Notes: generated by a model not told the origin, from the sequence alone. Positions 35,597 to 44,962 are shown, counted from the first letter of the stretch. The stretch: DNA of 64,000 bases from Fischerella muscicola SAG 1427-1 = PCC 73103 (GCF_000317245.1 NZ_AJLJ01000205.1:1-64000); one strand, 5' to 3'. A program made the numbers and translations.

Positions 35597-35836
35597 TTAG
35601 ACGATGTGATTGAAGTAGATCGCCCAAACGCTTCCGGTAAATGCGATCGCAATTAACAAGTTAGTGAAAAATTTGCCTAATTCGACTTGTTGACCTAATA
35701 CTTTATCTTCTTGACCTGCGGTGAAGAACAATGACCAAGCTTGATTGAGATCGATTTTCTCAAAGTTGTTGAAATCAGGTCTAAATACAACTGGTCCAAG
35801 TAAGTCTGTGTTGGGGTAGTTAAAGTCAGTTTTCAT
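35597..35836 (-). CDS. Small single-span membrane protein next to HLIP
   Basis: A 79-residue protein I do not recognise by name. The soluble N-terminal half (NTDLLGPVVFRPDFNNFEKIDLNQAWSLFFTAGQED in outline) is followed by one membrane helix, FFTNLLIAIAFTGSVWAIYF. It lacks the ExxNGRxAM chlorophyll motif, so it is not itself an HLIP. It is encoded 55 bases after the HLIP gene and shares its terminator. A thylakoid partner of the HLIP is a reasonable inference. Confidence 0.7.
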   Translation of the reverse strand: MKTDFNYPNTDLLGPVVFRPDFNNFEKIDLNQAWSLFFTAGQEDKVLGQQVELGKFFTNLLIAIAFTGSVWAIYFNHIV

Positions 35837-35891
35837 GGTTTTACAATCCTAAATCTCATCTAAATCTAAAAATTTCAAATTCTCAAAACTA

Positions 35892-36101
35892 TTACAGGCT
35901 AGTCAACCATCCAATCACACCGTGTCCGGTGAAAGCTTCTAAAGCGATCAGTGAGACAAAACCGATCATTGCTAAACGTCCATTCAGCTTTTCGGCATAT
36001 TCAGTAAAGCCAGTGCGGGGAGTTTGTTCAACATAAACTTTTGGTTCAACAGCGTAGTTGTTGAGTTGACCGCGTTCGTTGATTGTAAAGCCTCTTACCA
36101 T
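35892..36101 (-). CDS. High-light-inducible protein (HLIP, one-helix LHC-like)
   Basis: A 69-residue thylakoid protein with the chlorophyll-binding helix [21 protein letters not shown], containing the E-x2-N-G-R-x-A-M motif. HLIPs bind chlorophyll and carotenoid and quench excess light during photosystem II assembly and stress. I start at 36101, where [12 protein letters not shown] begins 12 bases after GAGAGAAAC; a longer frame from 36143 adds an unlikely leader. The 79-residue gene and a terminator follow. It is divergent from cobA. Confidence 0.9.
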   Translation of the reverse strand: MVRGFTINERGQLNNYAVEPKVYVEQTPRTGFTEYAEKLNGRLAMIGFVSLIALEAFTGHGVIGWLTSL

Positions 36102-36227
36102 GATGTTTCTCTCTTGATTGCTTGTTGTAAATAAATATAACAATGTGTAACAAATAATTGCAATATATTGACTTAATTATCAAAGTGCAGTAAACCGTAC
36201 AGAGCAGGTTGGGAATGCCGTATAAGA

Positions 36228-36944
36228 ATGACAAATCAACAGGGCAAAGTCTATCTCGTGGGTGCGGGACTACCAGATGTGGCGTACTTGACGCTTAAGG
36301 CTTATAAGCTTTTAGCGATCGCTCAAGTTTTGGTTTACGATGCCCTTGTTGATGGAGAGTTATTAGAGTTAGTACCAGCCGATTGTTTGAAGCTAGATGT
36401 CGGCAAGCGTGGTGGTCAACCCAGCACACCCCAAGCAGAAATTAATAACTTACTTGTCAAATACTGTCAGCAGGGTAAACAAGTCGTCCGCCTCAAAAGT
36501 GGCGATCCGTTTATTTTTGGTCGTAGTCATTCGGAAATGGCTGCTTTGACCGCCGCAAATTGTGAATTTGAAGTTGTACCAGGAATATCTACAGCTTTAG
36601 CAGCACCTCTACTAGCAGGAATTCCCCTGACTGATCCGCTTGTGAGTCGCTGCTTTGCTGTGTTTACTGCTCACGAACCCGATGCTTTAGATTGGGAGGC
36701 GCTATCACGACTAGAGACATTAGTGATTTTGATGGGTGGACAGAACTTACATCAAGTTATCACGCGGTTGCAACAACAGGGGCGCTCGCTATCTACACCA
36801 ATCGCGATTATTCTCTGGGCAGGAACTAAAAAACAACAAATTTGGATAGGAACACTCGAAACCATTGTGGAGCAAACCTCAGAAATTTTCCTCTCACCAG
36901 TGGTAATTGTAATTGGGGAAGTGGTGGGGTTACGCAGAAACTAA
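36228..36944 (+). CDS. cobA: Uroporphyrinogen-III C-methyltransferase CobA
   Basis: A 238-residue SAM-dependent methyltransferase making precorrin-2, the branch point to siroheme and cobalamin. Family blocks are VYLVGAGLPDVAYLTLKAYKLL, YDALVDGELLELVP, VVRLKSGDPFIFGR and VPGISTALAAPLLAGIPLTD. It lacks the CysG oxidase/ferrochelatase part. Siroheme is the cofactor of NirA in this window, although the genes are 22 kb apart. hemD follows after 54 bases. Confidence 0.92.
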   Translation: MTNQQGKVYLVGAGLPDVAYLTLKAYKLLAIAQVLVYDALVDGELLELVPADCLKLDVGKRGGQPSTPQAEINNLLVKYCQQGKQVVRLKSGDPFIFGRSHSEMAALTAANCEFEVVPGISTALAAPLLAGIPLTDPLVSRCFAVFTAHEPDALDWEALSRLETLVILMGGQNLHQVITRLQQQGRSLSTPIAIILWAGTKKQQIWIGTLETIVEQTSEIFLSPVVIVIGEVVGLRRN

Positions 36945-36998
36945 CAACCTGAGAATATAGTCTTAGACGATTCCCAGAATGCACTACTCCCAAACACT

Positions 36999-37862
36999 AT
37001 GGCAAGCAACTCCTCTGGCTCTATTGCCGTTCCCACAACTTCCGACTTACCTCTCAACGGTAAAACGATTCTGGTAACACGTTCAGTTGGACAGTCGAGC
37101 CAATTTGCAGAACTATTAACAGCAGCAGGCGCTTATGTTGTGGAAATGCCTGCCTTAGAAATTGGCCCGCCTTCTAGTTGGGAAGCTTTAGATCAGGCGA
37201 TCGCTCAATTATCTGAGTTTGACTGGTTAATTCTCACTTCCAGCAACGGTGTCGGCTACTTCTGCGAACGACTCCTGGCTCAGGGTAAAGACATTCGCGC
37301 CTTGTCAGAAGTCAAAATTGCCGCAGTCGGTGAAAAAACTGCCCAAACCCTGAGACACCATTGTTTACAACCTGATTTTATCCCACCAGACTTTGTAGCT
37401 GACTCCTTAGTCGAACACTTCCCTGAAGATCTTACAGGTAAGAAGATTTTATTTCCCAGAGTCGAAACTGGCGGACGAGAAATTTTGATTCGAGAACTCA
37501 GCGCCAAAGGTGCAGAAGTTATCGAAGTTCCCGCTTATCAATCTTGCTGTCCCAAGAGTGTTCCTCCCTCAGCAGAACTAGCTTTACAAAGTGGTACTGT
37601 TGATGTGATCACTTTTGCCAGTTCCAAAACAGTGCAGTTTTTCTCTCAACTGGCAGAAAAAATCTTCTCTGGTCACTCATCAGAAAGTCAATTATCTGTA
37701 GTGGCAGATTCTTTAGAAGGAGTTTGTATTGCTTCTATTGGCCCTCAGACTTCAAACACTTGTCGTTCTCTATTTGGACGCGTAGATGTCGAAGCCCAAG
37801 AATATACACTCGAAGGTTTAACACAAGCACTAATTCAATGGTCAATGGTCAATGGTCAATAG
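36999..37862 (+). CDS. hemD: Uroporphyrinogen-III synthase HemD
   Basis: A 287-residue enzyme that cyclises hydroxymethylbilane to uroporphyrinogen III, the substrate of CobA. The two-domain family pattern is visible: LNGKTILVTRSVGQSSQFAELL, then FDWLILTSSNGVGYF, KIAAVGEKTAQTLRHH and VDVITFASSKTVQFF. It is downstream of cobA, and the pair is probably one operon. The last eight residues (WSMVNGQ) come from TCAATGG heptamers, so the original stop may have been replaced by repeat sequence. Confidence 0.9.
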   Translation: MASNSSGSIAVPTTSDLPLNGKTILVTRSVGQSSQFAELLTAAGAYVVEMPALEIGPPSSWEALDQAIAQLSEFDWLILTSSNGVGYFCERLLAQGKDIRALSEVKIAAVGEKTAQTLRHHCLQPDFIPPDFVADSLVEHFPEDLTGKKILFPRVETGGREILIRELSAKGAEVIEVPAYQSCCPKSVPPSAELALQSGTVDVITFASSKTVQFFSQLAEKIFSGHSSESQLSVVADSLEGVCIASIGPQTSNTCRSLFGRVDVEAQEYTLEGLTQALIQWSMVNGQ

Positions 37863-37863
37863 T

Positions 37864-38027
37864 AGACGCGATTATACTCTTGCCTTGAAGCCGCTCTTAC
37901 CGCATTTGGCTTGGGAAAAAGAGGGGAGGCTTAAAGCCCCCTGATTAATCTGTGGGCCAATTGGATCTCTAATAGAAGCCTCCCCTCTTTTTCTTTTATT
38001 CGCCTCGTTACGAGCGTCTACGCGTCT
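37864..38027. repeat. Palindromic repeat split by a second palindromic element
   Basis: The outer element equals 17085-17136 almost base for base: AGACGCGATTATACTCTTGC at the left, GAGCGTCTACGCGTCT at the right. It is interrupted at 37901-38011 by about 111 bases. The insert has a perfect 18-base inverted repeat (37915-37932 and 37976-37993, GAAAAAGAGGGGAGGCTT) and is bracketed by TTAC at 37897-37900 and 38008-38011. Confidence 0.8.
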
Positions 38028-38078
38028 GTACAATAGTCAATAGTCAATTGTCCAGAGAATAAAATGAATCAATGACTA

Positions 38079-38699
38079 ATGACCAGAAAAATCATTGGCT
38101 TAACAGGTGGTATTGCTACAGGCAAGACAACAGTTGCCAATTACTTGGCAGATGCTTATGATTTGCCAGTTTTGGATGCGGATCTTTATGCTCGACAAGC
38201 TGTTTGTGTTGGTTCACCTATTCTCGATGCGATCGCCATTCATTACGGTAATCAAATTTTACTACCAAATGGTGATCTCAATCGTCAAAAATTAGGTAAA
38301 ATCATCTTTCATCATCCTGATGAACGCGCTTGGGTAGAGAATTTGATTCATCCTTACGTACGCGATCGCTTTTTAGCCGAGATTCAAGCATCTACCGCAA
38401 AAATACTAGTATTAGTTGTGCCTTTATTATTTGAAGCCAAAATGACTGATTTAGTCACAGAAATTTGGGTGGTGTGTTGTTCCCAGCAACAGCAGTTAGC
38501 AAGATTAATGCAAAGAAACAATCTCACATTCGAGCAAGCACAAGCGAGAATTCACAGTCAAATGCCAATCGCAGAAAAAGCCGTTCGTGCTGATATAGTC
38601 TTAGATAATTCCTCCACTTTAGAAGCATTGTTGAAACAAGTTGACCAAGCCATTGGGACAGGAATCAGTGAACAGTTTAATTTGATGACTGATAACTGA
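38079..38699 (+). CDS. coaE: Dephospho-CoA kinase CoaE
   Basis: A 206-residue P-loop kinase for the last step of coenzyme A synthesis. The Walker A is GLTGGIATGKTTVANYL, followed by DADLYARQAV and the lid region HPYVRDRF and VVPLLFEAKM, all standard. The C-terminal residues (FNLMTDN) come from TGATAAC heptamers. It is 22 bases upstream of a LysR gene on the same strand. Confidence 0.92.
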   Translation: MTRKIIGLTGGIATGKTTVANYLADAYDLPVLDADLYARQAVCVGSPILDAIAIHYGNQILLPNGDLNRQKLGKIIFHHPDERAWVENLIHPYVRDRFLAEIQASTAKILVLVVPLLFEAKMTDLVTEIWVVCCSQQQQLARLMQRNNLTFEQAQARIHSQMPIAEKAVRADIVLDNSSTLEALLKQVDQAIGTGISEQFNLMTDN

Positions 38700-38721
38700 T
38701 AACTGATAACTTGTCTCCACA

Positions 38722-39615
38722 ATGGAACTACGACACCTACGATACTTTGTGACATTAGCTGAGGAATTGCATTTTGGACGGGCGGCGGAACGCTTACACA
38801 TCGCTCAACCTCCTCTAAGTCAACAAATTCGTCAGTTAGAGGTAGAGTTGGGTTTTCAATTGTTTCACCGCACCAAAAGAACTGTGCAGTTAACCGCAGC
38901 TGGAGAGGTGTTTTTAGGTGAAGTTCAACAAATTCTCAAGCAGCTAGAACAAGCGGTGCAATTGGGAAGACAAACCAGTCGTGGTTTAGGAGGACAGGTT
39001 GTAGTTGGCTTTGTCAGTTCTGCTGCGTATAATATCTTGCCAACTATCCTGCGGACATTTCGTAGTTGCATCCCCGACGTCAATCTTGAATTGCATGAAT
39101 TGACTACAGATCAACAATTACAATGGTTGCGAGATAACCGAATTGATGTTGGATTTCTGCGTCCACCGGTAGAAGAAGATATATTTTGTTGGGAAGTTAT
39201 TTTTTACGAATCCTTAGTGGTAGCGTTACCAGAAACCCATGCACTAGCTAATCAATCGAGTGTATCGCTGTTTTCACTCCAAGGTGAACCCTTCATTTTA
39301 TTTCCTCGTCCTTTAGCTCCTGGAGTGTACGACTCAATTATTAGTTTTTGCCAGCAAGCCAATTTTAGTCCTATGGTTGCCCAAGAAGCAATTCAGATGC
39401 AAACAATTGTGAGTTTAGTTGCAGCAGAGATGGGTGTGGCGATCGTACCGGAATCACTGCAACATTTGCAAAGAACTGGGGTGATTTATAAACCAATGCA
39501 AGAACCTACACCCAAGGTAGCGCTGGCGATGATTTGGCGACGCGACAATACATCTGCAACGGTGCAGAGGTTTTTGGAAATAGTCAGACAAGTTGCTGTT
39601 GCTTGGAAAGAATAA
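38722..39615 (+). CDS. LysR-type transcriptional regulator
   Basis: A 297-residue regulator. The helix-turn-helix is MELRHLRYFVTLAEELHFGRAAERLHIAQPPLSQQIRQLE in plan, of the BenM/CatM/CbbR-like class. The effector domain starts near residue 90 (VVVGFVSSAAYNILPTILRTFR). The target is unknown; no divergent operon stands beside it, since it follows coaE on the same strand and a repeat-rich stretch lies downstream. A TTAG-rich or T-N11-A site could not be assigned. Confidence 0.82.
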   Translation: MELRHLRYFVTLAEELHFGRAAERLHIAQPPLSQQIRQLEVELGFQLFHRTKRTVQLTAAGEVFLGEVQQILKQLEQAVQLGRQTSRGLGGQVVVGFVSSAAYNILPTILRTFRSCIPDVNLELHELTTDQQLQWLRDNRIDVGFLRPPVEEDIFCWEVIFYESLVVALPETHALANQSSVSLFSLQGEPFILFPRPLAPGVYDSIISFCQQANFSPMVAQEAIQMQTIVSLVAAEMGVAIVPESLQHLQRTGVIYKPMQEPTPKVALAMIWRRDNTSATVQRFLEIVRQVAVAWKE

Positions 39616-39732
39616 GGCGATCGCTCTTATCGACTTAAGTATAAACTGCGTAGCAGCCTACTACATAAAGTGTCAATTAGTAGCAGATGACACTGGTTTT
39701 AGCATAATTACGACTTTCAGGTTTTGGTTTTA

Positions 39733-39895
39733 GAGACGATTTATAAAGTAAACCTTAAATTGTAGGGTGCGTTATAGCAACGCTTAACGCACCGAGAAAG
39801 ATGGTGCGTTACGGCTAATCTTAACTCTCTCAAACTCCAAAATCCTTGCATAGCCGTAACACACCCTACTTAATATTTACTTTATAAATAAGCTC
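39733..39895. repeat. MITE-like element, copy 1
   Basis: Terminal inverted repeats of about 36 bases: the left end contains ATTTATAAAGTAAA and GTAGGGTGCG, and the right end contains the complement (CACACCCTAC and TTTACTTTATAAAT). The interior has GGTGCGTTA hairpins and no open frame. A second copy is at 50020-50175. Its right end overlaps the end of a decayed antitoxin gene. Confidence 0.75.
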
Positions 39896-40181
39896 TTACT
39901 ATGATTTCTACATCGTTACCTAATGCATTTAAAAAATAGATTAATCTCTCTGTTGAAAAACCTGCTAATCTACCCCTACTTAATGCTGAAATTTTTGGTT
40001 GATCAATACCTCAAATTTCGGCTGCTTCAGTTTGAGTTAATTTTCTGAAGTTAATAGTTTCGCTGATTTTACGTGCTAGATCAGCTTTTATTAATCTTTC
40101 TTCAGGATTAGATAGTCCTAAATCTGCTAAATCTGCAAATACATTACCACTACCGACATGTACTCTATTATCTTCAGTCAT
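39882..40181 (-). pseudogene. Decayed HigA-like antitoxin (XRE family)
   Basis: From the ATG at 40181 the frame reads MTEDNRVHVGSGNVFADLAD, then a helix-turn-helix region ending FRKLTQTEAAEI. A TGA stop follows where a codon such as Leu is expected, and the frame continues GIDQPKISALSRGRLAGFSTERLIYFLNALGNDVEIIV. The whole matches HigA-type antitoxins in plan. The end of the frame (GCT TAT TTA TAA) lies within the MITE-like repeat, which supplies the stop. It is probably non-functional unless the stop is read through. Confidence 0.65.
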
Positions 40182-40370
40182 GTCATTTCTCCTTCGATTT
40201 TAGTTTGCTCTAAATAATCTTCTTGTGCCTTTTTAAGTCTCTTTTTTATAAGTTTAACATCTTGTTGTGATGTTCTATACCATGTTTAGATTTTTTTTGA
40301 AAAGCATGTAAATTTTCTCGAACCACAAAACCAGATAGTAAAATAATTGACTCTCGCCAGTTATCTTGAA
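40178..40370 (-). pseudogene. Fragment of a HigB-like toxin gene
   Basis: Two frames carry pieces of a phage Gp49/HigB-like toxin. LHAFQKKSKHGI is read in one frame, and TSQQDVKLIKKRLKKAQEDY in another after a shift near 40255-40270. The stop overlaps the antitoxin ATG as ATGA, the normal layout of such pairs. The N-terminal part is missing or unrecognisable upstream. AAGGAG before the antitoxin start is intact. Confidence 0.55.
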
Positions 40371-40455
40371 TTTAATTTGTACTGACTTACTGAAACTTGC
40401 ATATATTAAAGACGCAAAGAACTATATCTCTCCGCGTCCCTCTGCATTCTAACTG

Positions 40456-41643
40456 CTACCAAACTACGAGCGATCGCTCATGTACCACTCGCTCATACAC
40501 CTGTTCTGTTTGCTTACCTAATTTCGGCCAGCTAAAGCGTCTTTCTAAATCTTCGTAAGCATTATCAGTCAGCCATTGTCGGTATCCGGGGTTTTTTAGC
40601 ACTTCTAAAATTCCCCACGCTAGAGAATCAGGATTATTAGTATAAGTAATAATGCCTGTTCTTGTATGTTGTACTACTTCAGGAAAACCACCAGTATCAG
40701 ATACAACTACCGGTACACGAGAAGCAAAGCTTTCTAACGCCACGATTCCAAAGGGTTCGTAAAGACTGGGGAAAACAGCACAGTCAGCGATAGTTTGAAA
40801 TTTATCTAAGTATTCATCAGACATAAAGCCTGTGAAATAACATTTATCCCAAATACCTGTATCCCAAGCTTGTTTTTTGAGATGATCAGTATTGCCGCCA
40901 CCAATAATCACAAATTTAACATAACCACCCATTTCCCACAAAACTTTAGGAGCCGCAGCTAGCAGCGAAGATACACCCTTTTCGTAAGTCATGCGACCGA
41001 CATAATAAACAATTTTTTCGTCATCTTCAGCAAACTGCCGACGAAAGTCTAAGGCATGAAAATCTTCGTGATGGCGTTTCTTTTCTGGACGAATACCGTT
41101 ATAAATAACGTCAATTTTATCCCAAGGACTGTGTAACGCTCGTTCTACTTCCCGGCGCATGTAGTCGGTACAGACGATCACTCGCCAAGCGTTGTAAGCT
41201 AATAGTTCTTCTTTACCACTTATATAACGTTGGGTATCAGTATAAATACCATTGTAGCGTCCGTATTCAGTAGCGTGGATTGTAGCAACCAAGGGAACTT
41301 TAAAGGTATGCTTGAGAGCGATCGCTGCATCTGCCACTAACCAATCATGAGCATGGATGATATCAAAAGGGCCTTCCTCACCGATCAATTTTCCGCCATG
41401 ACTACCCATACTCTGGTTCATGTTTACTACCCAGTGGAAAAAGTCGTTCCCACCAGCTACAGGAATCCGATGCACCGACATCCCTTCCACTAATTCATAC
41501 ATGGGTGCATGACCAAATTCTGGTGTGATCAGATGAACTTCATGTCCTAACTTAACGAGTTCTGGGTACAACTCTGAGACATGACGCGCAATTCCACCAA
41601 CAATACGGGGCGGAAATTCCCAACTCAGCACTAGTATTTTCAT
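40456..41643 (-). CDS. Glycosyltransferase family 4 (glycogen-synthase-like)
   Basis: A 395-residue GT-B enzyme. The N-terminal domain begins MKILVLSWEFPPRIVGGIARHV and has the family block IIHAHDWLVADAA. The C-terminal domain has VYYVGRMTYEKGVSSLL and the E-x7-E motif in SLYEPFGIVALESFA. It transfers a sugar from a nucleotide donor. The GGIARHV and AHDW blocks resemble starch/glycogen synthase-type GT4 enzymes, but the acceptor is unknown. I use the ATG at 41643, nine bases after GGGGG; a TTG at 41652 would add three residues. Confidence 0.85.
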   Translation of the reverse strand: MKILVLSWEFPPRIVGGIARHVSELYPELVKLGHEVHLITPEFGHAPMYELVEGMSVHRIPVAGGNDFFHWVVNMNQSMGSHGGKLIGEEGPFDIIHAHDWLVADAAIALKHTFKVPLVATIHATEYGRYNGIYTDTQRYISGKEELLAYNAWRVIVCTDYMRREVERALHSPWDKIDVIYNGIRPEKKRHHEDFHALDFRRQFAEDDEKIVYYVGRMTYEKGVSSLLAAAPKVLWEMGGYVKFVIIGGGNTDHLKKQAWDTGIWDKCYFTGFMSDEYLDKFQTIADCAVFPSLYEPFGIVALESFASRVPVVVSDTGGFPEVVQHTRTGIITYTNNPDSLAWGILEVLKNPGYRQWLTDNAYEDLERRFSWPKLGKQTEQVYERVVHERSLVVW

Positions 41644-41824
41644 TGGATGCAATCCCCCAAGCCTTTACATTTCTCTAAAATTATTAACTTATCTAAATTT
41701 AAAAACTTGCTTCTGGTAATAAGTTTTTTTCCTCTAAAATTTGTCATTGGTCAATGGTCAATGGTTGGTTTTTCTCCCGTGTCCTCCTTGTCCCTGCTCC
41801 CTGATCACCGATTCCCGATCCCTT

Positions 41825-43462
41825 TTACCCTTTCACCAAATCTTGCTGGAATTGTAACCAAGCTGCTGTTGCTTGTGTGTCCGAACTGGCAGCTTTTTTT
41901 AAAAGAATGACGCCATTTTGAAAGCTGATGATTCCATATTCGCGATTATTGGTGAGCTGGTCAATCAGTGGTACTAAATCTTTTAATAAACGGCGATCGC
42001 TTTTAAATGCAGCTTGATATTTTTGCAATTGCCAAAGATCAGCGATCGCATAATCTACTTTGATCACTTCTTGAGCATCATTACGGAGTTCTAAAGCAGG
42101 TAAACGCAGGATTTCTCGCCGACTAGAAAGATGGGGAACCAAATAAGTTGTTGCAGATACACTAGCATCAGAGGGAATTTGTGCCAGCAAGGGACGTATC
42201 TGATTTACATGCTGCCATTGTTGTGGCAATGACACATATACTAGTGGTCTGATTGAATCAGGAATCAGAAAGTAAAAAGTGCGATTTGGGTTAGATGTGA
42301 AGCTAAAAAACAAAGACAGACAAATACAACCTATCCACAAGCGGCGAAATGAAGGTTTGAATTTTTGCTGACGCTGTGACCACCAGAGAATAGAGCCGTA
42401 AAATAATCCTGGGACTACAGCTAAGGCATAACGAATTGTAATTGAAAGAACAGATTCACCCCGGCTAATAAATAATTGCAACAATGGAAAGCCAGCTATC
42501 ATCCAAGAACCAGGCGCAACAGCAGGTACAAACGCTAAAGGCAACCACTGTCCGAGTAAATACTTAATTGTTCCATCTACAGGTGTGACTAATTCGACTA
42601 AAAACTGCACAGGGTTACTAATCATGCCCCGAATAATATCTAAAGTCGAACCTTCATCACCATCAATATATTGTCCAAATCGTTCGATCGCAAATCGACG
42701 TGAAGCATCTTCAGAAAACAGAGGCATGATTTTATTAGTCAGCACCAATATGTAACCAAAACTGAGGATACACACAGCAACGCCAGCGCGGGGGAAGCGT
42801 TGACTCAAAATCATGTAAATTCCCACTCCGAATAATCCAATCCCAGCATCTTCCCGGACAGCTAAAATCAAAACTGCCATCAACCAAAATAACCACCACC
42901 AGCGTTTTTCCATTGCGAGCAGCAGGGTAAATACAAACAGAGGAATCTGGCAAATGTCGTGAAAGTTACTTAAAGTTGGGCCGATCACCGCATTTGCACC
43001 GTAAAAGCTGGCGGTAATCATGACTGCTAATCGTGGTTGGAGATATTGCCTTGCAAGTACGTACAATACTAAACCCGCTGCTGTAATGAGTGTGACTTGC
43101 AAAACAGTCAAAGTCGCCGGAGAGGGAAACAAAGCGTAAATTGGTAGCCACAGCAACAACGCTGGCGTAAAGTGTTGACCCAGGCGATGATAATATACTG
43201 TGGGAAATTCGCCCGCATGAACTACATTAGTAGAAAGACTAGAAGAAAGAGAACTTTGAAAAAAGCGACCATGCAGATTATTCCAAAAAACTTGGTTAAA
43301 AATGCCTTGGTCGAAGGAAGCGTAAAAAGTATAGTAGCGGTGCAGGGTAAATAACAGACACAGGAAAAAAAAGATTCCTGCCAATAGCAAAACATTTTTA
43401 CTGGCATTACCTGCCTCTAATTTAAAGATTTTTGGCAGCTTTTCTTGCATTTTTAACCACAT
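41825..43462 (-). CDS. DUF2079 membrane protein
   Basis: A 545-residue polytopic protein with about ten membrane helices. The DUF2079 pattern is clear: LHRYYTFYASFDQGIFNQVFW near the start, HFTPALLLWLPIYALFPSPATL, and LAVREDAGIGLFGVGIY in the middle. The C-terminal part is soluble (SVSATTYLVPHLSSRREILRLP). The plan recalls GT-C-type glycosyltransferases, but no activity is known. It is upstream of the GT4 gene on the same strand, across a heptamer-rich gap, so a joint role in glycan synthesis is possible. Confidence 0.82.
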   Translation of the reverse strand: MWLKMQEKLPKIFKLEAGNASKNVLLLAGIFFFLCLLFTLHRYYTFYASFDQGIFNQVFWNNLHGRFFQSSLSSSLSTNVVHAGEFPTVYYHRLGQHFTPALLLWLPIYALFPSPATLTVLQVTLITAAGLVLYVLARQYLQPRLAVMITASFYGANAVIGPTLSNFHDICQIPLFVFTLLLAMEKRWWWLFWLMAVLILAVREDAGIGLFGVGIYMILSQRFPRAGVAVCILSFGYILVLTNKIMPLFSEDASRRFAIERFGQYIDGDEGSTLDIIRGMISNPVQFLVELVTPVDGTIKYLLGQWLPLAFVPAVAPGSWMIAGFPLLQLFISRGESVLSITIRYALAVVPGLFYGSILWWSQRQQKFKPSFRRLWIGCICLSLFFSFTSNPNRTFYFLIPDSIRPLVYVSLPQQWQHVNQIRPLLAQIPSDASVSATTYLVPHLSSRREILRLPALELRNDAQEVIKVDYAIADLWQLQKYQAAFKSDRRLLKDLVPLIDQLTNNREYGIISFQNGVILLKKAASSDTQATAAWLQFQQDLVKG

Positions 43463-43703
43463 CTAAGGATAAATAATCAAGGCTTTCTGTATGCCCTATG
43501 GCGATCGCATTAAAAAAGAATACAGGATAAACGAGCAAAAATATCTACTTCCCCCTTCTGCTTTCTTTGTTATCCCTTTCTCTTTCACACTTTATTGGAG
43601 AATAATTAGTACATTGGTCATTGGTCACTAGTTATTCTCCCTGTCCTTTGTTCTCCCACACTCCCCACACTCCCTTGTCCCCGATCCTCTATCCCCTATT
43701 ATT

Positions 43704-44573
43704 GTGTTTGGTTTCCTCAATCTCAACAAACCATTTGATTGGACTTCTCATGACTGCGTGGCGAAGACGCGAAAGCTGGTGCGTCTCAAGCGAGTCGGAC
43801 ATGCTGGTACTCTCGACCCAGCAGCAACAGGTGTGTTACCAATTGCACTGGGTAAAGCTACGCGTTTATTACAATATCTTCCTGGTGAAAAAGCTTATCG
43901 AGCTACTATTCGGCTTGGTGTACGTACCACAACTGATGATTTACAAGGAGAAATTATTACAAAGCAACCAGTTACAAATTTAACTGTAGAAACAGTAGAA
44001 ACTGCACTCCAAAAATTTCAAGGCAAAATTGAGCAAATTCCACCGAGTTACAGCGCCATACAAGTGGAGGGAAAGCGTTTATATGAATTAGCACGCAAGG
44101 GTGAAAGTGTGGAAGCACCAGTGCGAACGGTAGAAGTATTCAAAATAGAAATTTTAGACTGGCGAGAAGGGGAATTTCCAGAAATAGATGTGGCGATCGC
44201 CTGTGGTACGGGAACATATATTAGAGCGATCGCTCGTGATTTGGGTACAGTATTAGAAACTGGTGGTACTCTCGCCGCTTTGCAACGCACCGTTAGCAGT
44301 GGTTTTATACTAGAAAATAGCTTGACATTTACCGAATTAGAAACACAACTACAAGCCGAAACTTTTCAACCCCTTCCCCCCGACCTAGCTTTGCAGCATT
44401 TACCCTCTGTCAGCTTAAGCGCACCAGCAGATCAAAAATGGTGTCAAGGTCAGAAAATTGCTTTTGAAAATAATTCTTCACGAATATTGCGAGTTTACTC
44501 AGAAGATAGACGCTTTTTAGGAATTGGACACACAAAGGATGATTTATTGGTTCCTCTGCTTGTTTTAGTTTGA
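43704..44573 (+). CDS. truB: tRNA pseudouridine-55 synthase TruB
   Basis: A 289-residue enzyme that modifies U55 in the tRNA T-loop. The active-site region is [23 protein letters not shown] followed by [24 protein letters not shown], with the catalytic Asp in TLDP. Further blocks are [22 protein letters not shown] and [15 protein letters not shown]. The start is a GTG at 43704; no strong ribosome site is visible because heptamer repeats fill the upstream region. Confidence 0.92.
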   Translation: MFGFLNLNKPFDWTSHDCVAKTRKLVRLKRVGHAGTLDPAATGVLPIALGKATRLLQYLPGEKAYRATIRLGVRTTTDDLQGEIITKQPVTNLTVETVETALQKFQGKIEQIPPSYSAIQVEGKRLYELARKGESVEAPVRTVEVFKIEILDWREGEFPEIDVAIACGTGTYIRAIARDLGTVLETGGTLAALQRTVSSGFILENSLTFTELETQLQAETFQPLPPDLALQHLPSVSLSAPADQKWCQGQKIAFENNSSRILRVYSEDRRFLGIGHTKDDLLVPLLVLV

Positions 44574-44962
44574 ACATTCATCTCTTGCACTAACTTTTCG
44601 TCCCGCCAAGGAATAAATTAAACTTTACAATATATCCCAGTTTTGCACATATCTTGACTGATACTCTGGAAGTCTCTAAATGATATTGTAGGAACAGACT
44701 GTGATTAATTAGACCCTATATTGTTGAGCTTGTTTATTCCTCTACATGAGAAAATACGGTTGTGCGTACAAGTGTAAGAGAAAGCAAGCAAGAGAAAACA
44801 ATGGTAAACCAGCATGGAGAAGAAATCGCGATCGCAGATTTACTTTGAAATAGATGTTGAAGTGGTTTATTAAACACAGTACTTTTGATTTTGTCAGTTT
44901 TCAAAAGTAAATCTTTTTTTAAAACTCAAATAAAAATCTTATATATCTATTCAGGATGAAGA
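44574..44962. other. Intergenic stretch with no gene seen
   Basis: AT-rich sequence between truB and the AAA-type gene. A 15-codon frame at about 44802-44849 is too short to call. No hairpin with a T-run was found. Confidence 0.55.
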
